A stretch of DNA of 64,000 bases from Barthelona sp. PAP020 (lineage: Eukaryota > Metamonada: BaSk clade), in NCBI GenBank assembly GCA_040182905.1, contig JARQWU010000004.1, forward strand, positions 1-64,000, read 5' to 3'. Position 1 is the stretch's first letter, and each line of letters begins with the position of its first letter. Both the position numbers and the translations under genes were made by a program. Shown here one piece after another: positions 1 to 8,985 of this stretch. Under the pieces are notes generated by a model. It was not told the origin of the DNA. It saw only the letters and a program-made list of their open reading frames with translations, and did no database searches.

Positions 1-379
1 ATCACACCTGTCTGCAGGCAACTGCCCCATCCACACATAAAGCTTTTCTTCTCTTTAAGGTGCTATGAACGATCCACACAAACGAACCAGTTGCAAGTAC
101 AGTAAAAATTAGCGTGTGAGCAATAGAGGTCCTTTTGAGAATTCATTACTGTTGTCTTGTGAATTGTTTGGGAAACGTTCTCAAATCAATTGTCAAACTC
201 TTTATAATAAAGGCAATTGACATTATTTTTTGATTTGTTTTTTCAATAATTCCCTTCTATTTAAAAGTTTTCTTTTTTTTTTTTTCGCCTCTTCATTGCC
301 TGTTTCTTTGTGTCTTCATGTCTTTTTTGGCTCAATTTCTTTGCACCAATCACACTTAAAACAAATAAATATTTAAATT
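1..379. other. Intergenic, partly repetitive
   Basis: No open frame here looks like a gene. Bases 61-100 resemble, in inverted orientation, bases 34370-34410 (described separately). Bases 21-40 contain another CCATCCACACA-like word, so the left edge may be part of a larger repetitive element truncated by the window. The remainder is T-rich, with a homopolymer tract at about 273-286, and lies downstream of the 3' end of the minus-strand phosphoglycerol transferase gene. Confidence 0.5.
61..100 (+). repeat. Short dispersed repeat, copy 1
   Basis: About 40 bases (TGAAC-ATCCAC-CAAA-CGA-CAGTTGCAAGTAC pattern) recur with roughly 80% identity as the reverse complement of 34370-34410. The last 14 bases, CAGTTGCAAGTAC with its preceding base, are nearly identical. 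It lies in non-coding sequence in both places. Whether it is part of a mobile element, a promoter element or a small RNA cannot be told from two copies. Confidence 0.5.
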
Positions 380-2932
380 TTATAACACTGCCGAAACTTT
401 AAACACTTCTGATTCTCTAGACACAAAGACAGTTTGTGTAGATCTCCTTCTAAATTTATAGATCTCCGTTGGATTGATAAAAACTTGAAATCCTCTTGAC
501 AAAGTGAAAGACAGAAAAATCGACTTTTCAAATTCTTCTACATCTGAAAAAGGTTGTTGACTGATATCCTTAACATAGATAGATTCGATATGAAAATTAT
601 GATCAACTTTGATAACGAATTGATTCTTAAATGACAAAGGTAATCCTGCTTGATTGATAGTGACTTTCTCATCATTTAAAATTATGGCACGTCCACGATA
701 ATTAACGACAATTTTTAATTTATCGACAACACCATCCACTGATTCTTTCAAAAAGTAAGAATATTGATATGAATCAAAATTTTCTTCCAAAAATTGAGTG
801 GAGAGGTTATATCTATGACAAAATCCTTGTTTATTGCTCAATAAAGATTGACCCAAATGTAAATCAATAAGAGAGTGTCCCATTGCTTCAATAATAGTAA
901 AACCAATATCAAAATGAGTTCCCAAATTGTTATTTTTTTTAGAGCTTTCATAAAACCAATTTGCTTTCATCATAAAACTGACTTTTCGATCAGGAATATT
1001 TTCTAAGATAGAACTGATATCATTTCTCATTGCTATATGATCAGACACTAAGACAATCATTGTATTATCAAGATTGACTGTCTTTTCAATCTGTTTTAAA
1101 AACGAGCTCAATACGTTATTGTGGCATTTCAATGCTTTGATAAATTGGGCATCTTTAGGATCCATGTTCTTACACTTTGGCTCAACAAATCCTCCTGGAC
1201 CATGTGTAGCTGTTGTTAATAATGATAAAAAGTAAGGTTCATTCTTTGTCTTGGCTGAATCTTCCAATTGTGCAATCTTTTCTGTCGCATGATCAAATAA
1301 ATATGAATCATACAATCCCCAACCATTAAAATGGGCTTTCGGATGTAATTTATTCCAATGTTTGATTCCATAAAACTCTGAAATTCCAGCAGTTCTAACA
1401 ACGTTACCTTTTCCTCCAAAATTACCACCTCCTCCATTCATAAACACAGTTTTATAACCATTTGCTCTCAAATAACCTGGAAAACATTGATTTTTCTTTC
1501 CAATCACTCTTGAAGGATCAAAAGATGCAAAAGCCATATTACCACCACCTTGTTGTAACAATGGCAACGAACAAAACAATGAGAATAATCCAGCGACAGT
1601 AAACGTTGTGCCTGGATATGATTTAATATTGCTAAAACTGTAGGATTTCTCCATATATTTCACCAAATCAGGAATGAAACTTTTCAAAGTTGGGTCTTCA
1701 TAATATGATTGCTCTAGACTTTCTGTTATGATCATGATAACATTCTTTTTATTAGAACCAACATGAAATTTTGGCTTTTTTGTAGATAAATTCTCATAAA
1801 GCGATTTTAACTGAACTATCTCTTCCTGAGTCTTTGGTGCTTCCTGTGACATCGGATTTATTTGAAAGACGTTCATAATGTCCCAAAATGGAGAAAAGGA
1901 AAAAATCATCACATTAGCGATGAGAAAAAAGCAAAAATATCCTTTTTTGCTGATAAATCTTGATCTAGTAAAAGTAAAAACAGGAATGATTGAAATAAAG
2001 TAAAAAATTCCCAAAAATGCAAGAAGTTTGTTTGAATCAATCACTGTTTCTAAATTGTTTATGTCTAAATGGGCAAAAGTCCTTTTATCGATTGCTTGTT
2101 TGGTGACAAAATAAGTTGCACCAGCAGTTATTTGTAAAACACCAACCAAAAATGAATAAAAATATGCTAAAACTTTCAAAACAAAAAGATTTTGCAATCG
2201 TAGAAAACTTATCCCCAGTCCTGCTAAAAGTGAAGTGAAAATCCATCGCCATTCAGTTCCTATTCTCATTAAACTAAACGCAATAGGCGGTAAGGCGCAT
2301 AGAATCGAATAAATAAATGGATATAAAACCAATGCAAGATTACTTCTTATAAAACTTTTGGAAACATTTTTTCCCCTGGTATCATGACGTTTATTATTTG
2401 CAATAGCTACAAAAACAACATTGATGTTTGTTAAGCAAGATGAGAATATTTTACGATTGATCACAATGTGCAAAAATATGAAGCAGGCAAAAAAAATAAG
2501 TTGAAAACTCATATCAGTGTCTTTCAATAATAATGTAAGAACAACATTGATACAACTTATAAAATTGGAAAAGGTGATTGACTTATTCAATGAACTTTTC
2601 CTAGGATTAATCCATCGCTCTTTCATCATTGAAATGCAAGAATTTTCAAAAAAACAAAACTTTTCTAACAATTTAGGAACATAATTATGAAACGAAAATA
2701 ATAATAATATTATTGAAAAAAAATCTAATAAAAAATACAAGAAACAAACTAAAGACGTGTTTCTTTTCACTATAAAATATATTAATAATGTAAACTGAAC
2801 AAGAGTACAAAATATTAAAAAAAGAAAATTGTGTAATGAAACAGACATTGGTGGACTGGACAATATGGAAACAGATCTTTCCGGTATTTCATTCAAATTT
2901 AATTGTTCATCACAACATTCAGGAATGTCCAT
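380..2932 (-). CDS. OpgB/MdoB-like phosphoglycerol transferase (alkaline phosphatase superfamily), membrane-anchored
   Basis: 850 residues. The N-terminal ~370 residues hold several hydrophobic membrane segments. The rest is an alkaline-phosphatase/sulfatase-fold domain. Visible active-site elements are a metal-binding Glu in IMITESLE (about residue 403), the candidate Thr nucleophile in SYPGTTFTVAG (about 440), His in TTATHGPGG (about 577) and the metal motif SDH (about 631). The GTTFTVAG, GLYDSYLFD and LKCHN segments read like bacterial OpgB/MdoB, which transfers phosphoglycerol from phosphatidylglycerol to periplasmic glucans; LTA synthases are more distant relatives. The substrate in a eukaryote is unknown; surface glycan modification at a membrane is an inference. 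The longest frame begins with TTG, so I chose the first ATG (2932). Family confidence is high, function moderate. The bacterial resemblance suggests lateral transfer. Confidence 0.85.
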   Translation of the reverse strand: MDIPECCDEQLNLNEIPERSVSILSSPPMSVSLHNFLFLIFCTLVQFTLLIYFIVKRNTSLVCFLYFLLDFFSIILLLFSFHNYVPKLLEKFCFFENSCISMMKERWINPRKSSLNKSITFSNFISCINVVLTLLLKDTDMSFQLIFFACFIFLHIVINRKIFSSCLTNINVVFVAIANNKRHDTRGKNVSKSFIRSNLALVLYPFIYSILCALPPIAFSLMRIGTEWRWIFTSLLAGLGISFLRLQNLFVLKVLAYFYSFLVGVLQITAGATYFVTKQAIDKRTFAHLDINNLETVIDSNKLLAFLGIFYFISIIPVFTFTRSRFISKKGYFCFFLIANVMIFSFSPFWDIMNVFQINPMSQEAPKTQEEIVQLKSLYENLSTKKPKFHVGSNKKNVIMIITESLEQSYYEDPTLKSFIPDLVKYMEKSYSFSNIKSYPGTTFTVAGLFSLFCSLPLLQQGGGNMAFASFDPSRVIGKKNQCFPGYLRANGYKTVFMNGGGGNFGGKGNVVRTAGISEFYGIKHWNKLHPKAHFNGWGLYDSYLFDHATEKIAQLEDSAKTKNEPYFLSLLTTATHGPGGFVEPKCKNMDPKDAQFIKALKCHNNVLSSFLKQIEKTVNLDNTMIVLVSDHIAMRNDISSILENIPDRKVSFMMKANWFYESSKKNNNLGTHFDIGFTIIEAMGHSLIDLHLGQSLLSNKQGFCHRYNLSTQFLEENFDSYQYSYFLKESVDGVVDKLKIVVNYRGRAIILNDEKVTINQAGLPLSFKNQFVIKVDHNFHIESIYVKDISQQPFSDVEEFEKSIFLSFTLSRGFQVFINPTEIYKFRRRSTQTVFVSRESEVFKVSAVL

Positions 2933-3300
2933 ACCACCACTATCAAACAAAAATTAATTCGGGTAAACAATAGTTGAGATTATTCTTTTTGTTTATTTTG
3001 AGAATATTTTCATATTAACAACAAAAACCTTTCCAAAATAACTAATTTATTATCATAATCGCAAAATTTGGAACAGAGAAATTGATTATTTTGTATTATT
3101 TTATAAAAAAGAGAAAACTCTTCAAACAATCATATTTATTGTTTATTTTATCACTAATAAAGTAAAATAGTTTATTTTATAACAATAAAAAAATCAGCTC
3201 ATTTCTAAAAATAGGTGAAGGGAAAAAGAAACTTTAAACAATACGAAATGCTTCTTCCCATTGAAAAGAACAACAAACAATAAAAATCACTCGATATATG
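2933..3300. other. Intergenic, no feature seen
   Basis: Very AT-rich (mostly T/A runs) spacer between two minus-strand genes. It must hold the promoter of the phosphoglycerol transferase and the 3' end of the DHHC gene. No RNA gene, repeat or coding frame was recognised. Confidence 0.5.
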
Positions 3301-4524
3301 CTATTTATAATAGTTTGGGAATATTATTCTTTTGAAATTTGTTTTGAAGCCTTCATTGTATGAATTAAAATCTCCCTTCTTTTGTAGTTCTTTCATGAAA
3401 CATCTAATACAACTGCATTTGGATAATCTTAAAAATGCATCTCTTTGAGATTCCATAACCTCTGGATAACCTTCAACATGAGCATACTGTAAGATTTGTT
3501 TTGAATCTTCATTTTTATGACAAGGAGATTCAGTTGGATCAAACTCAGGATTCTGAGCATACAATTTAACCAACCTTTTGCTCAAACGTTTGCTTAATTG
3601 TATATTTTCATCCTTCGTAGCCCTTTTTAAATCCTTTTCAACCTTTTTAATTTGCTTATAAATATAGAGCTCCTTTTTTAAATCAGAAATCAAAAAGGTT
3701 TCATGTTGTGTTCTGCCAGAAGCAGACATAAATAAATGACTGGCTATGAAACCAAAGATAAAAAGTAAAGTGGGAAAACAAAATAAGAGCATACCAAATG
3801 AAATCCTTCTCTGTTGAATAAAATAAGCGATTATATGTATAACTTTGATATGTTCTGGTCTAGGTTTACGAAGTTCAGCAAACATAATACCAAAATCTGC
3901 TGTGATGAAAGAACAAAATGATGCAACACCCAACACCAAAGTTTGTAATAGTAAGAATAACAAAAAGTAGCGATAATTGTTCTGTCCAATACAATTATTG
4001 ACCCAAATACAATGGTGATCCTGTCGAGAAACACAATGACCACAAACATAACAATGAAAAGTCCTAGCAGGTCTCACAAATTCACATTTTTTGCAATTTT
4101 TAAAAGGATAAAGAATTCCATCGATAGGAAATTGTTTTTGTAGTCTATTCAAATTACTTTCGTCAACAATGCCTGGATTGCTATAACAAACTAAAAAGAA
4201 AGATGCAAACGCAATAATCCAACAAAATACTAAAAATACACTCAAAGTAACGGATAAATATGGTATAATCCCTTTAATTAAGAAATATCCTGACCCAAAC
4301 ATTATAGATAAATAAAACAGTTGAAAAACAGGATTGGGTTTTTCAAATAACCATACACGAACTCCTCTAATAAGAGATTTTAAAAACTTGGGTGATATAA
4401 AGGAAAATATCTTTGAAAATAAATCACGGAACTTGGAAAAGAATGTATTATTTTGACAAAACTCCGTTTGACAGATTACAAATACAAATACTAAAAATAA
4501 TGGAATAAATGCAATACTAATCAT
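3301..4524 (-). CDS. DHHC-type protein S-acyltransferase (palmitoyltransferase)
   Basis: 407 residues. Attaches palmitate to cysteines of substrate proteins through an acyl-enzyme intermediate on the DHHC cysteine, typically at Golgi or plasma membrane. The Cys-rich domain is intact: CKKCEFVRPARTFHCYVCGHC followed by DHHCIWVNNCIGQNNYRYF (catalytic DHHC near residue 171). Membrane segments: one at the extreme N-terminus (residues ~1-20), two before the Cys-rich domain (~65-120) and two after it. The extra N-terminal span is reminiscent of human ZDHHC4. The cytosolic TTxE motif after the last span is represented only by the variant RTQHE. The longest frame starts at TTG, so the first ATG is used. 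Substrates cannot be inferred. No neighbour shares a pathway. Confidence 0.93.
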   Translation of the reverse strand: MISIAFIPLFLVFVFVICQTEFCQNNTFFSKFRDLFSKIFSFISPKFLKSLIRGVRVWLFEKPNPVFQLFYLSIMFGSGYFLIKGIIPYLSVTLSVFLVFCWIIAFASFFLVCYSNPGIVDESNLNRLQKQFPIDGILYPFKNCKKCEFVRPARTFHCYVCGHCVSRQDHHCIWVNNCIGQNNYRYFLLFLLLQTLVLGVASFCSFITADFGIMFAELRKPRPEHIKVIHIIAYFIQQRRISFGMLLFCFPTLLFIFGFIASHLFMSASGRTQHETFLISDLKKELYIYKQIKKVEKDLKRATKDENIQLSKRLSKRLVKLYAQNPEFDPTESPCHKNEDSKQILQYAHVEGYPEVMESQRDAFLRLSKCSCIRCFMKELQKKGDFNSYNEGFKTNFKRIIFPNYYK

Positions 4525-4756
4525 TAACAACAAAAATAAAATGAAGCTTGTTTCGAGAATAAATATCGACCACTATTTTTTTTTCCTTTTTTTTTTTTTG
4601 TTGATAAAAATTTGAAACAAAATCTTTCTTTAATTTGAAAAACCACAAATAATTCATTGAAGCTTTTAAAAAAAAAAGAATTTAAACAATAAACAGTCTT
4701 TTTTTTATGGTCTTTCAATGAATTTGTAATTATAAGGGAATATTGTTTGTTAATTT

Positions 4757-7700
4757 ATGTTAAAAATTGCAGTAGGGAAGGAAAAATGGGTAAATATACC
4801 TTTTTTTCGTAGTTTAGCGAATACTAGTTTCTATTGTTTAATTACTATTATTGTTGAAATTTTATATATATTTTATGGGTTTATTGTAAGTTATTATAAT
4901 AGCACTTTGCAAAATTGTTTTATCATTACTTGTATTTCTCAAATTATCACAATAATTATTGTATTTATTGGATATATATATCGAAAACAAGGCAAACTTA
5001 ATGAAAAGTTTTTATTAATTATCGAAATGACAGAGTTTATTATTTTGTTAACAAATATGATTGTTTCAATGAGTATTATTCCGATTGAATTTTATTCATG
5101 GGTTCATATTCACATTATAACGATGCATACATTAGGTTTTACAGAAATCAAAGAGAATTATATCTTCTTTGTGTATGCCATGGTTATATTTTTTGGGTCA
5201 ATAATTTTATCGTTTAAACGTGTTGGCTTGACGATTATTCTGGTTATAATTATGTTTGAGGGACTTTTGGTTCATACTATTCATTTTTTAAAACGCATTG
5301 GAGATAATTTGGTGTTGAGAGCCTCTATGGCAACTGAATTATGCGCTAGATTAAAGGTTAACAACATATCTTTACTAAAGGATAGACTACAGCCAATTAC
5401 CATTGAGATGATGCAAAGGTTTGTATTTGCCAAATTATTAGGCTTAAAACCAAACGATTTCATGAAATTTCGAAGTGACTTACAGAAAATGTCATCATTT
5501 GCCAAAATACCTCATGTCCCATCGTATCTTTTTGATAATCAAAGACTGCTAACCAATTTTCTGTTTCCTACTCAAGCAATTGATTCGTTTCCCAGTGTAC
5601 CCTCACATTGTATCAGTGAATTAGTCTATGATAATCATCAATTGAACTGTAAGATTTCCAATTGCTGTCTTGTGGAAGTTTCGGTACTTGACAGCCTTAC
5701 AGAATTAATTGAGGGTACTGCGAATCACATTGAAGTTTTTGAAGATATTCACGAATCAATCAAAAGGATTGCCAGATTAAACTCTTCATTAATTCTGTCT
5801 TCTTCACTATCATCCTCCATTATTTTGGTTCCATTGGTTGCAGAAGACTGTCTTCAGATTGATTTTACCAATATTGAACAATTATTATGTGGGTTATGGA
5901 AATTCCCAGATCAATTTAAGACCACATGCTGTGCCACGTTCAATTTACATCTCAGTGTTGCAATAACTGAGGGAGAATTTTTTTTATCCTTTATTCCATT
6001 TCGTGGATGTGCTATTTCTATCTTTGGTGAGTCTTTCAACATGTTAAATGGTTTATCGTATGTCATAAGGAAAGAGTATAGTCAACAATTATCAGAAAAT
6101 GTTAATAATAGCAAGGTTTCATCGTTTTGTACGATTATTTCATGTTCAAAATTGAAAGAACATCTTGTTAAGAGTGGGAATTTGAATGCCATGTATCATT
6201 TTTGTCAAGCCAACTTTTTAAAAGAACATTTGAAAGAAGCATATTATATCATACTTCATTCGAAAAAATCAATGGTAAATAATGGAAGAAATTTGTCATT
6301 GAATCAAAATCGAGATCATTTATCGATGGTTGAATTAGAATTTGAAGATTTCGCCACAATAAATCGACTTTTGTGTCATTTTCAACAATATTTGAAAAAG
6401 AAGCTAAATCCAAAGAAAATTAACTTGTTTCTATTTCAAACACATCAAGTATTTGTTCCAATGGTTGTCTATTACTTTGTGTTATTAATTTTTTTGGCAA
6501 TATATCATGATTATTTTGAATTCTTCGATTTTGTTCTTTGTTTAATTTTATTGATTATCAATACCACTGTTGGTTTTGGTTTATGGATCATTAAACACAA
6601 TGAATCCTTAAATCAATATATGAGTGTGAATTATAAACATAATATTGGCTTTACGAACGGAAACAACAGAATGAATTTGACTTTCGTTGGTGCAGAATCT
6701 TCTGTTGAGAATGATTCTTTGTCTCCATCTAATAATAACTCAAATAAAATAGAAAGTGACAAAAACTATACCATAAAGCGTTATTTCGATTACATATTCT
6801 TTGAAAAGGAAAATTTAAAGAAAGATTTGTCTTTTGATAGGGGAGTTACAAATATTGCTCAAATTATTATCGTTATAGGACATTTGATCATGGTAGACGT
6901 TGTTTGTACCTCTATTTTTAAATATGGTAGTAATTATTCTTATATCACTATTTTAGTCTGTTTATCTTTAATATTCCCAACAATTTCAATCATTTTCTTT
7001 GTTGATCTCAATTATTCCATTCTTTGGGGTAACTTAATCTTTTTATGTATAATCGTTTGTTTGATGACCATTTGCTTTCTCAAAACTTCTGTTTATTGTC
7101 AAATGTTTGTACTTATCTTTAATTTTTGCATTTTCTTTGTAATTCAGAGAAAAGTATCTTCCATTTATGATCTTTTAAGTTGGATAAGCATCACTGAAAA
7201 TTGTTTGCTTGATGACTATGATATTCGGACCAATATCCACACTTTTGTTGATTCAGTATTCTTAAATAACACAAACACCTCGAATCAATGTACTTTTGTT
7301 AGTGACAGAACAAAGAACCAAAATTATGGGTCAAAAATTAACAAAAGAACCTTAAAAGTTGAAAATAACACAATAATTCTGATTGCTGTAACCTTTCAAA
7401 CAGATAAAAACCTTAACACGTTTTCAAATTTTGTTCCTTTCTCAAACTTTTTATCACAGATGCTTTTGGCTATCAACAATTTAACACAAGAAATTAGTTC
7501 AAATTTTAAAGGTAGCCTTTCATGGAAATGTTTGGGTTTACATCGCCAATCCATTTTAATAGCCGCTAAGGTACCCAAACCAGTAGAGGATATAATTTTA
7601 ACGCAATGCTCTTCTTTTGTTTCATTATTGGTACATATCAATGCTCTAAATAGTTTGATGGGAAAATTGATATTTCCAGTCAACTGTAAGATTATCGTTG

Positions 7701-8122
7701 ATGTCAAAAACATCCCAGAAACCATTGTGTTAATGCCACAAACAAAAGCTCCATTGAGACAAATGTTTAAGATAACAAATTGGCAATTAATGTGGGATAA
7801 AGACCTTTCAGTTGCAATGAATAACAATAATGAGATGTATAATTCCAGAAATTGTCATTATATTTGTGAAAATCTTGCCAGAATAATGAGAAATTCTTCT
7901 TTTATCAATTTCGATCCTAATAGCTCAATCGTAATTTGTGATATCAAATTTTATTCATTTACACCCCTTAAAACAGCTGTTACAAATGTTGAACTAATCC
8001 AAAAAATTTTAATCATGTCATCAAAACCTCCTTTAACTGAATTGTTACAATCAGCCTCTTTAGAATATGCTTTCTTCGCAAATATATTTGAAAACATTGA
8101 GGATGATAACAATTTGTCATAA
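4757..8122 (+). CDS. Polytopic class III adenylyl cyclase-like protein, probably catalytically dead
   Basis: 1121 residues with the layout of a mammalian transmembrane adenylyl cyclase: about six spans (residues ~15-180), a cytosolic domain (~295-490), a second membrane block (~560-820) and a second cytosolic domain (~870-1100). Domain 1 follows the cyclase fold: VEVSVLDSLTEL where a metal Asp strand is expected, RLNSSLILSSSLSSS where the ILGDCYY hairpin with the second metal Asp is expected, then LHLSVAITEGE and SIFGESFNMLNGLSYVI matching the RVGIHTG and DVFGDTVNLASRM segments. Domain 2 repeats the pattern, with SWKCLGLHRQS at the position of the adenine-binding Lys loop and NLARIM after the transition-state Asn/Arg region. 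At least the second metal Asp is absent, so cAMP synthesis is unlikely. A receptor or scaffold role is inference. Homology was read by eye only. Confidence 0.65.
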   Translation: MLKIAVGKEKWVNIPFFRSLANTSFYCLITIIVEILYIFYGFIVSYYNSTLQNCFIITCISQIITIIIVFIGYIYRKQGKLNEKFLLIIEMTEFIILLTNMIVSMSIIPIEFYSWVHIHIITMHTLGFTEIKENYIFFVYAMVIFFGSIILSFKRVGLTIILVIIMFEGLLVHTIHFLKRIGDNLVLRASMATELCARLKVNNISLLKDRLQPITIEMMQRFVFAKLLGLKPNDFMKFRSDLQKMSSFAKIPHVPSYLFDNQRLLTNFLFPTQAIDSFPSVPSHCISELVYDNHQLNCKISNCCLVEVSVLDSLTELIEGTANHIEVFEDIHESIKRIARLNSSLILSSSLSSSIILVPLVAEDCLQIDFTNIEQLLCGLWKFPDQFKTTCCATFNLHLSVAITEGEFFLSFIPFRGCAISIFGESFNMLNGLSYVIRKEYSQQLSENVNNSKVSSFCTIISCSKLKEHLVKSGNLNAMYHFCQANFLKEHLKEAYYIILHSKKSMVNNGRNLSLNQNRDHLSMVELEFEDFATINRLLCHFQQYLKKKLNPKKINLFLFQTHQVFVPMVVYYFVLLIFLAIYHDYFEFFDFVLCLILLIINTTVGFGLWIIKHNESLNQYMSVNYKHNIGFTNGNNRMNLTFVGAESSVENDSLSPSNNNSNKIESDKNYTIKRYFDYIFFEKENLKKDLSFDRGVTNIAQIIIVIGHLIMVDVVCTSIFKYGSNYSYITILVCLSLIFPTISIIFFVDLNYSILWGNLIFLCIIVCLMTICFLKTSVYCQMFVLIFNFCIFFVIQRKVSSIYDLLSWISITENCLLDDYDIRTNIHTFVDSVFLNNTNTSNQCTFVSDRTKNQNYGSKINKRTLKVENNTIILIAVTFQTDKNLNTFSNFVPFSNFLSQMLLAINNLTQEISSNFKGSLSWKCLGLHRQSILIAAKVPKPVEDIILTQCSSFVSLLVHINALNSLMGKLIFPVNCKIIVDVKNIPETIVLMPQTKAPLRQMFKITNWQLMWDKDLSVAMNNNNEMYNSRNCHYICENLARIMRNSSFINFDPNSSIVICDIKFYSFTPLKTAVTNVELIQKILIMSSKPPLTELLQSASLEYAFFANIFENIEDDNNLS

Positions 8123-8371
8123 AGTTATGTTCATTTCTTGTTTTTATCTTTCTATTGGGAGCTTTTTTGTTTGTATAAAAAAAATTATAATTATGTGTAT
8201 TTATGAAGAAACCGAAAGTAACAACCAATGAAAAGAAGAACAAGATACAAACCTTTAAATGACATAAACATAAAACAAGCATTACAAAAAAATTATAACC
8301 GTTGCATTAAAAATCAAAAAAAAATAGATTATACATTATTCTAAAACCAATCAAAGGTCAGAACAAAATGC
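8123..8371. other. Convergent 3' spacer
   Basis: Spacer between the plus-strand cyclase-like gene and the minus-strand eL41 gene, which converge here. AT-rich, with no coding or RNA gene seen; both 3' UTRs must end within it. Confidence 0.4.
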
Positions 8372-8449
8372 TTACTTGGCTCTTGCGCGTAATTTTCTGC
8401 GGGCTCTTTTAAGTCTTCTAACTCTTTTCTTTTTCCATTTGTCTCTCAT
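8372..8449 (-). CDS. RPL41: 60S ribosomal protein eL41 (25 residues)
   Basis: A 25-codon frame, ATG at 8449 and TAA at 8372-8374, encodes MRDKWKKKRVRRLKRARRKL followed by RARAK. This is the characteristic all-basic single helix of eL41, the smallest ribosomal protein (family length about 25, with the conserved MR-KW-KKR-RRLKR-RR pattern). It bridges the two ribosomal subunits at the base of the decoding region. It is too short for usual ORF cut-offs and is easily missed. The minus-strand upstream sequence contains TTTCATCATCTAAT shortly before the ATG, a possible initiator region. No intron is needed. Identification is secure from composition, length and motif. Confidence 0.95.
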   Translation of the reverse strand: MRDKWKKKRVRRLKRARRKLRARAK

Positions 8450-8985
8450 TTTCTAATATTAGATGATGAAATTCTAAAAAAATACCCAGATAAAACAATA
8501 AAAATTGGTAAATAGAAAAGTTGCAAAAATTTTGAGTTGCAAAAGTTTTCAAAAATCAGATTCACAATTGAAATCACTTTAAAGTCGCATTTTTATTCCA
8601 AAGGCATTTATAAATTTATTAATTGATTATATTTTCTCCCGTTCATGATGTTATGATTTTTAAAAAAAAATAATTCTTAATGATAAGTCACATAATTAAA
8701 TAAACTAAATATTTAATTCATTTATTTGAAGTAATTTTTTCAACAACAGTTTATACAAGAAAAGTTTTTAAAATGTGATGAACATAAAGTGTCTGTTTTC
8801 CAGAAGCACTACGAATATATAATCTCTCCAAAATACAGAAGCTTCAACAAGAATTAATTATCAAAAGAAAACCTTTTTTTATGAAGAAGATAAAAGTTTC
8901 AATTTTCTGACGGTCAAACCCCTAAAAATTGAAACAAAACTAAAAAATCTTACTAAATTTATATAAAATGAATATATCTGACAAA
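8450..8985. other. Intergenic, no feature seen
   Basis: 536 bases between eL41 and the TFIIE-alpha gene, both on the minus strand. AT-rich, with several poly-A/T tracts. No frame over 40 codons looks coding, and no tRNA, repeat copy or hairpin stood out. It presumably holds the eL41 promoter and the TFIIE-alpha 3' UTR. Confidence 0.4.

Noticed and set aside
7396-7827. Minus-strand 143-codon frame inside the cyclase-like gene
   Set aside because: Shadow of a coherent, domain-bearing plus-strand frame; composition is the complement of AT-rich codons.
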